Below the pieces are notes generated by a model. That model saw nothing but the letters and a program-made list of their open reading frames with translations, ran no database searches and had not been told where the DNA came from. The position numbers and the translations under genes were made by a program. From positions 1 to 10,335 of the forward strand of contig DDCV01000037.1 in NCBI GenBank assembly GCA_002335845.1: DNA of 10,335 bases. The letters are read 5' to 3'. Positions within the stretch are counted from its first letter, which is position 1; each line of letters opens with the position of its first letter. This stretch comes from Rickettsiales bacterium UBA1997 (GTDB lineage: Bacteria; Pseudomonadota; Alphaproteobacteria; Rickettsiales; UBA1997). Shown here piece by piece: positions 5,104-10,335 of this stretch.

Positions 5104-7782
5104 TTAAAGATTATCCTTGGTATTATTTTGTAGAGCCGCTCGAGCTGCTGCTAATCTAGCTATTGGAACCCTGTATGGTGAGCAAGAAACATAATCCAAG
5201 CCAATTTTTTGACAAAACTCTATTGAACTAGGATCTCCACCATGCTCGCCACAGATACCAAGCTTAATATCCTTTCTTGTTGACCTACCCTTTTCAACAG
5301 CAATTTTTATTAACTCCCCAACACCTTCTTGATCAAGCTCTGCAAAAGGATCATCTTTAAAAATTCCAGCTTTTTTATAATCTGGCAAGAAGCTAGCAGA
5401 ATCATCACGAGATAAGCCAAAGCTAGTTTGAGTCAGATCATTTGTGCCGAAGCTAAAAAATTCAGCATCTTTCGCTATTTTATCCGCAATCATTACTGCT
5501 CTTGGTAGCTCAATCATAGTGCCAATCATATATTTTAGATCAATATTTTGCTCAGATTTAACCTTATCTTCAATTGATATGATGCAAGATTTTAGTATTT
5601 CTAACTCTTTTTGAGAAGAAACCAATGGGATCATTATTTCCAATAACACATCTTGATTTAGCTCTTTTTTTACTATGGAAGCAGCCTCAAAAATTGCCCT
5701 GACCTGCATTTCATATATTTCTGGATATGATATCCCTAGCCTACAGCCACGATGGCCTAGCATTGGGTTTTGTTCGCTAAGTTGTGAAATACGATTTCTT
5801 ACATACTCAATCTCAACATTCAATGAATTAGCTATCTCTTTTATTTCCTCTTCCTTATGTGGCAAAAACTCATGCAAAGGTGGGTCAAGAAGTCTTACTG
5901 TAACTGGTAGACCAGTCATTATCTTAAATATTTCAATAAAATCTTTCCGTTGCATTGGTAATATTTTGGCTAATGCTTTTTTTCTACCCTCAATATTTTG
6001 TGACAATATCATTTCTCTTACCGAAATGATTCTATCTTCATTAAAGAACATATGTTCAGTTCGACATAAGCCGATTCCTTCAGCACCAAAATCAATAGCC
6101 GTCTGGCAATCAGCTGGCGTCTCGGCATTGGTACGAATTTTTAAATTTTTTACCTCATCAGCCCATTGCATAATTTCTTTAAAATCTTGAGAAAGATCAG
6201 GTTTTAGTGTAGGCACTTGACCTAACATAATATCTCCATTATTACCATTGATAGTGATAATATCTCCTTCTTTTACTACAGCGCCAGAAGCAATAAGAGT
6301 TTTATTTTTATAATCGACATCAATATTTGTTGCTCCAGAAACGCACGGGGTTCCCATGCCTCGAGCTACTACTGCAGCATGAGATGTCATACCTCCACGA
6401 GCCGTTAATATTCCCTGTGACACATGCATTCCCTTAATATCTTCCGGACTGGTTTCTATCCTAACCAAGAGAACTTTTTCGCCATTTTCAGATCTTTTTT
6501 CAGCTTCCTGTGAAGAGAATACAACGATACCAGATGCAGCGCCTGGAGAGGCTGGCAATCCTCTAGCAATTAATTTAACTTTAGCTTGCGGATCTAGTGA
6601 CGGGTGTAAAAGCTGCTCTAGGCTAGATGGATTAACTCTCAGCAGAGCTTCTTTTTTTGAAATCAAGCCCTCTCTAACCATATCAACAGCTATTTTTATT
6701 GATGCAGCAGCAGTTCTTTTGCCGCTCCTAGTTTGAAGCATCCATAGCTTTTTATCTTGAACAGTAAATTCAATATCTTGCATATCCTTATAATGTTTCT
6801 CAAGATTGCGATAAATATCGACTAATTCATTAAAGACTTCGGGCATAGTTTCTTCCATTGATGGCAATTTAGACTCCAAACCCTCTTTTCCCTTGATAGT
6901 GATTGATTGCGGAGTCCTGATGCCAGCTACAACATCTTCACCCTGAGCATTAATCAAATACTCACCATAAAGTAAATTCTCTCCAGTTGATGGGTTGCGA
7001 GTAAAGGCAACGCCGGTTGCTGATGTTTCTCCTAGGTTACCAAAAACCATAGCTTGCACATTTACAGCCGTTCCCCACTCTTGTGGTATTTTGTTGAGCT
7101 GGCGATAAGTGATGGCGCGATCATTCATCCAAGATGCAAATACTGCTTCAATTGCACCCCATAATTGCTGATCAACATTTTGTGGAAATACTTGTCCCGA
7201 CTCTTCTTTTACCTTTTGCTTGAATAGCTCTATGATTTGCGCTAAGTTTTCCGACGTAAGATCGGTATCATTTTTAACGCTAAATTCTGCTTTTTTCTCA
7301 TCAAGGATTTCTTCAAAATTATAATGATCGACGCCAAGAACAACATCGCTATACATCTGAATAAAGCGACGATAAGAATCTAGGGCAAATCTTCTATTAT
7401 TGCTTTTTTTAGCTAGCGCCTCAACTGTTTTGTCGTTTAATCCAAGATTTAGAACGGTATCCATCATGCCTGGCATTGAAGCTCTGGCACCAGATCTAAC
7501 GGAGAATAGTAATGGATTAGATTCGTCACCAAACTTAGATCCAATAATAGATTCAATATCAAATATTGCCTTTGCAACCTGATCTCTAAGATCCTGAGGT
7601 ATATTCTTATCATTTTTATAATAAAAATCACAAAAATCCGTGGTTATAGTATATCCTGGGGGGACGGGTAGGCCTAAATTAGACATTTCAGCTAAATTAG
7701 CTCCTTTTCCACCAAGTAAGTTGCGCATGGAAGAATTACCCTCAGCCTTACCATCTCCAAATGTATAAACAAATTTTGTCAT
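5104..7782 (-). CDS. ppdK: Pyruvate, phosphate dikinase
   Basis: PPDK is a cytosolic enzyme that reversibly converts pyruvate, ATP and phosphate to PEP, AMP and PPi. The 892-residue product has full family length. The N-terminal ATP-grasp nucleotide domain (about 1-350) has LLGGKGANLAEM at 22-33, VRSGARASMPGMMDTVLN at 95-112 and GVAFTRNPSTGE at 257-268. The swivelling phosphohistidine domain (about 400-525) has GGMTSHAAVVARGMGTPCVS at 463-482, with catalytic His468 and, two residues earlier, Thr466, the site used by PDRP-type regulators in other PPDKs. The C-terminal PEP/pyruvate TIM barrel has GLCRTEHMFF at 571-580, GTMIELPRA at 754-762, SFGTNDLTQTSFG at 777-789 and CGEHGGDPSSIEF with catalytic Cys844. 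It runs behind glyS on the same strand after 192 bases, so it may have its own promoter. The start is clear; only a weak GAG precedes it. Confidence 0.98.
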   Translation of the reverse strand: MTKFVYTFGDGKAEGNSSMRNLLGGKGANLAEMSNLGLPVPPGYTITTDFCDFYYKNDKNIPQDLRDQVAKAIFDIESIIGSKFGDESNPLLFSVRSGARASMPGMMDTVLNLGLNDKTVEALAKKSNNRRFALDSYRRFIQMYSDVVLGVDHYNFEEILDEKKAEFSVKNDTDLTSENLAQIIELFKQKVKEESGQVFPQNVDQQLWGAIEAVFASWMNDRAITYRQLNKIPQEWGTAVNVQAMVFGNLGETSATGVAFTRNPSTGENLLYGEYLINAQGEDVVAGIRTPQSITIKGKEGLESKLPSMEETMPEVFNELVDIYRNLEKHYKDMQDIEFTVQDKKLWMLQTRSGKRTAAASIKIAVDMVREGLISKKEALLRVNPSSLEQLLHPSLDPQAKVKLIARGLPASPGAASGIVVFSSQEAEKRSENGEKVLLVRIETSPEDIKGMHVSQGILTARGGMTSHAAVVARGMGTPCVSGATNIDVDYKNKTLIASGAVVKEGDIITINGNNGDIMLGQVPTLKPDLSQDFKEIMQWADEVKNLKIRTNAETPADCQTAIDFGAEGIGLCRTEHMFFNEDRIISVREMILSQNIEGRKKALAKILPMQRKDFIEIFKIMTGLPVTVRLLDPPLHEFLPHKEEEIKEIANSLNVEIEYVRNRISQLSEQNPMLGHRGCRLGISYPEIYEMQVRAIFEAASIVKKELNQDVLLEIMIPLVSSQKELEILKSCIISIEDKVKSEQNIDLKYMIGTMIELPRAVMIADKIAKDAEFFSFGTNDLTQTSFGLSRDDSASFLPDYKKAGIFKDDPFAELDQEGVGELIKIAVEKGRSTRKDIKLGICGEHGGDPSSIEFCQKIGLDYVSCSPYRVPIARLAAARAALQNNTKDNL

Positions 7783-7851
7783 TTTAAACTCAAAAAAACT
7801 CTTAAAAATTATTAATTAAAACAAGTTAAATAATTCATTACTCAACATAAA

Positions 7852-7879
7852 TATATAAAACTCAATATTACAAAGCCAA
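7852..7879 (-). promoter_or_regulatory. Candidate ppdK promoter
   Basis: The 192-base glyS-ppdK spacer is long enough for a promoter. On the minus strand TTGGCT (7879-7874) and TATATA (7857-7852) are separated by 16 bases and lie about 70 bases before the ppdK ATG. Both hexamers match consensus at only four of six positions, and AT-rich sequence gives many such matches. The rest of the spacer shows no gene and no clear terminator for glyS. Confidence 0.22.
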
Positions 7880-7974
7880 AATTATATTATATATTATTTT
7901 TAGACGTATATGTAGATATTAGACTAATAAATTAGCTTATTTACGCTGAAAATAAAGTAAAATTAAACTATTTT

Positions 7975-10134
7975 TTATGGTATGTCTACTTTTGACAGGC
8001 CATATATCTTTTCAAAAAGACTTCTGGCTGATGCAAGAAGAGTCAATCTATTTTCTCTTATTTTTATATCATCATCATTTATCGTGACATTGTCGAAAAA
8101 ATTTACCAAAGGCAATTCAAGAATTTTAATAAGCTCAAAGGCTTCATCAAAATCGCTTTTATATATTAATTTAGTAAATTTATTAGATATTTGCCTTATC
8201 CTTTTATTTAAAACAATTTCTTCTTTTGTTTTAAAAGACATTTTTGAAGGCTTGCCTTGATATATCTTGCCGTCATTTCTTTCTTCAATTTGCAATATTT
8301 TAGCAACCCTTTTATATAATTTAATGATTTGCGACTGATTATTGAAAACTATCTTATCTAGAAATCTTATTTTCTTGGAAATATACAAGATATCGCAATA
8401 TTTATGAGCATCTATATCTGACAAGTAATGACTAACAACGGCATTAACAATTTCTGGATGTAGCCCGTCATTATCTTTCAAGTAAACTTTAAGCCTCTCA
8501 ACAAAAAACTTAATTATATCAGCTACCAAATCATGTTTATTTTGATAAGCAGCGCTTTGTGATTTGTTAATATATCTTGCAATAACTTTTGAAGGATAGG
8601 CCTTGAGAGACTTCTCAATAAGGATCCTAATTGGAAACGCGATATTATGATAAAAACCGATACGAATAATACCAAGAACCGCCCTTCTTAAAGCATAAGG
8701 ATCTTTTGATCCCGTTGGCTTGTCGCCAGACAAAAATAAGCCGACAATGGCATCCATCTTGTCAGCTATTGACAAAACAACTCCCAGGGAAGTTTTTGGC
8801 AAGTTGGAGCTTACAGATATCGGCTTATAATGCTCGTAAATTGCAGCAACTATCTTATCATCCTCGCCATTTTTATGAGCGTAGTAACTACCAATTTTAC
8901 CTTGTAACTCCGGAAACTCTGCAACTGCTTTAGTTGTTAAATCGGCTTTACTTAGCATTGATAATCTGGTAATAAGTGATAAGTCGCAATGAGGTACAAA
9001 AATTGCTAAAAATTTCGCTAAATTAGATAGTCTCGTTGATTTATCAAAGACGCTTCCTAGTTTTTGATGAAAAACAATATTTTTTAAATCAGTCACTCTT
9101 TCATCGAGGGTCTTTTTAAGATCTTCATTAATAAAAAACTTAGCGTCAGATAATCTAGCCCTTACCAACCTCTCATTATCATGAATAATTTGTGACTTGT
9201 TAATTTTTAAATCATTATTGTCGATTACAAAAATAAATTTTGAAGAAAGATTGCTTCCTTGATCTTGCAGACAAAAGTATTTTTGATTGGATTTTAATGT
9301 TAAAACAAGAACCTCGTCAGGTAAATCCATAAATTCTTTATCGATATTGGCTATTAATATCTGTGGAGATTCGCATAAGCCGGTTACTTCATCAAATAAA
9401 ATAGATTCGCTACCGTCGATTAATTTAAGATCCAAATCTTGACAATGTGCCTTTATTTCGCTAACAATAAAATTTTTACGTTTATTGTAATTGATTAAAA
9501 TATTACTTTTTTGCATTATGTTGAGATACTCATCAAAGCTTTCCGCTTTTTGAGGGGTATTTTTTATTCCAATAAAAGTATTATTATTAGATTTGAGACC
9601 AAAGAACTCAATATCGATCACTTCTTTGTCAAGCAAGCATAAAATATTTCTTATTGGCCTAATCCATTGTGGCTGACAATCTTTATCTTCAATATTCCAC
9701 CTCATTAATTTTGGCCAAATATTCACTAATCTTGGCAAAATTTTATTTAGAGATGATTGCAAAATATCTTGTGATTTTATTCTCCTTTCTTCAATTTTAT
9801 AAGAAAAATATTGATGCCCTTTATTTTCTATTTTTAAAAGCTGAGAAGTGTCATTGAGATTTTGCGACTTTAAGAATCCTTGAATAGCCTTGTCATTAGC
9901 ATCAACTCTGGGTCCAATTTTTTGAATTGAGGGCAATATATGATCTGTTTTAATATTTTTTAAAAAACAACCAATCCTTCTTGAAGAAACAAATATCTCT
10001 AGATCTTTATCGTCAAATTCTAGCCCTTCTTCAATAAAAATATCGCATGCTATTTTATAAAAGCCCGTAGCAGCTTTCTGTTGTAAAAGCGGAGGTATTT
10101 CTTCGCTAAAGATTTCTAGGACAAAATTTTTCAT
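7975..10134 (-). CDS. glyS: Glycyl-tRNA synthetase beta subunit
   Basis: GlyS is the tRNA-recognition subunit of the two-subunit bacterial glycyl-tRNA synthetase; the catalytic alpha subunit (GlyQ) is a separate gene not visible here. The 719-residue product is slightly long for the family but complete. It starts with NFVLEIFSEEIPP, matching the family's LLEIGTEELP start. Further blocks are WIRPIRNILCLL at 157-168, TGLCESPQIL at 251-260, LPDEVLVLTLKSNQKYF at 271-287, VRARLSDAKFF at 324-334, FHQKLGS at 355-361, the HD-like region KADLTTKAVAEFPELQGKIG at 396-415, and GSKDPYALRRAVLGIIRIG at 475-493. The C-terminal anticodon-binding region ends with LPLVNFFDNV (674-683) and IRENRLTLLASARSLF (692-707). 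The ATG at 10134 follows the preceding gene's stop by 17 bases, so glyS is probably in an operon with it and perhaps with ppdK downstream. Confidence 0.97.
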   Translation of the reverse strand: MKNFVLEIFSEEIPPLLQQKAATGFYKIACDIFIEEGLEFDDKDLEIFVSSRRIGCFLKNIKTDHILPSIQKIGPRVDANDKAIQGFLKSQNLNDTSQLLKIENKGHQYFSYKIEERRIKSQDILQSSLNKILPRLVNIWPKLMRWNIEDKDCQPQWIRPIRNILCLLDKEVIDIEFFGLKSNNNTFIGIKNTPQKAESFDEYLNIMQKSNILINYNKRKNFIVSEIKAHCQDLDLKLIDGSESILFDEVTGLCESPQILIANIDKEFMDLPDEVLVLTLKSNQKYFCLQDQGSNLSSKFIFVIDNNDLKINKSQIIHDNERLVRARLSDAKFFINEDLKKTLDERVTDLKNIVFHQKLGSVFDKSTRLSNLAKFLAIFVPHCDLSLITRLSMLSKADLTTKAVAEFPELQGKIGSYYAHKNGEDDKIVAAIYEHYKPISVSSNLPKTSLGVVLSIADKMDAIVGLFLSGDKPTGSKDPYALRRAVLGIIRIGFYHNIAFPIRILIEKSLKAYPSKVIARYINKSQSAAYQNKHDLVADIIKFFVERLKVYLKDNDGLHPEIVNAVVSHYLSDIDAHKYCDILYISKKIRFLDKIVFNNQSQIIKLYKRVAKILQIEERNDGKIYQGKPSKMSFKTKEEIVLNKRIRQISNKFTKLIYKSDFDEAFELIKILELPLVNFFDNVTINDDDIKIRENRLTLLASARSLFEKIYGLSKVDIP

Positions 10135-10151
10135 AAATACATTACCAGTAG

Positions 10152-10335
10152 CTATAATTTTGGATGCTCTACTCTAATAAATTTGGTAGATTTAACCTTG
10201 TCGCAAGGCATGTTTTTTAAAAGATTAAAAATTTTTAACTCTTGCTCATTTTTAACTATAAATCCAGCTAAAATCTCTTCTCCATTATCAATATATGATG
10301 ATTTATCAAGGTGAAATTCATCACTTAAAACTGAT
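10152..10335 (-). CDS. 3' end of an unidentified gene upstream of glyS (partial)
   Basis: On the minus strand a frame is open from the window edge to a TAG stop at 10154-10152, giving the last 60 residues of a protein cut by the edge. The other minus frame checked at the edge stops almost at once (TGA), and the residue mix is protein-like. It ends with LAGFIVKNEQELKIF, NLLKNMPCDKVKS and RVEHPKL. I cannot assign it to a family. It does not look like the C-terminus of GlyQ, the usual partner of glyS, so either a gene is inserted between glyQ and glyS or glyQ lies elsewhere. Its stop is only 17 bases from the glyS start, which suggests cotranscription. Confidence 0.7.
   Translation of the reverse strand, partial: SVLSDEFHLDKSSYIDNGEEILAGFIVKNEQELKIFNLLKNMPCDKVKSTKFIRVEHPKL

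Noticed and set aside
5675..6190. Plus-strand open frame of 171 codons opposite ppdK.
   Set aside because: It lies wholly inside the strongly conserved ppdK coding region and its product has no coherent features; it is an antisense shadow.
7982..8933. Plus-strand open frames at 7982-8260 and 8706-8933 opposite glyS.
   Set aside because: Both are antisense to conserved glyS coding sequence and show no family features.

Overview
The window looks like the chromosome of an AT-rich alphaproteobacterium, most likely in or near the Rickettsiales. This rests on base composition, long AT-rich spacers, near absence of Shine-Dalgarno motifs, the two-subunit type glycyl-tRNA synthetase beta chain, pyruvate phosphate dikinase, an alphaproteobacterial-style Pal, and a small lipoprotein after lspA that resembles the alphaproteobacterial BamF (DUF3035) family. 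No marker gene such as rRNA is present, so the placement is an inference.

Layout. Positions 41-2086 (minus) hold a 681-residue protein I do not recognise, with a hydrophobic core and a basic C-terminal tail. A 317-base divergent spacer separates it from pal (2404-2922, plus). A convergent spacer with two hairpins follows. Next come lspA and a tiny overlapping lipoprotein gene (minus, 3784 down to 3079). fmt (3903-4826, plus) diverges from lspA. A 277-base convergent spacer holds a palindromic, possibly MITE-like repeat, one end of which recurs at bases 1-24. ppdK (5104-7782) and glyS (7975-10134) then run on the minus strand. Upstream of glyS, the window edge cuts the 3' end of another minus-strand gene that I could not identify; it is not glyQ as far as the visible tail shows.

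Function. The middle of the window is envelope biogenesis. Pal is an outer-membrane lipoprotein, LspA is the signal peptidase that matures lipoproteins, and the small DUF3035-like product has a lipobox and so is a predicted LspA substrate. fmt and glyS serve translation (initiator tRNA formylation and tRNA-Gly charging). ppdK interconverts pyruvate and PEP with ATP/AMP and phosphate/PPi. Apart from the 681-residue protein, the repeat and the reduced BamF-like gene, this is an ordinary housekeeping region. I see no multi-gene novel system, tRNA, rRNA, CRISPR array or transposase gene.
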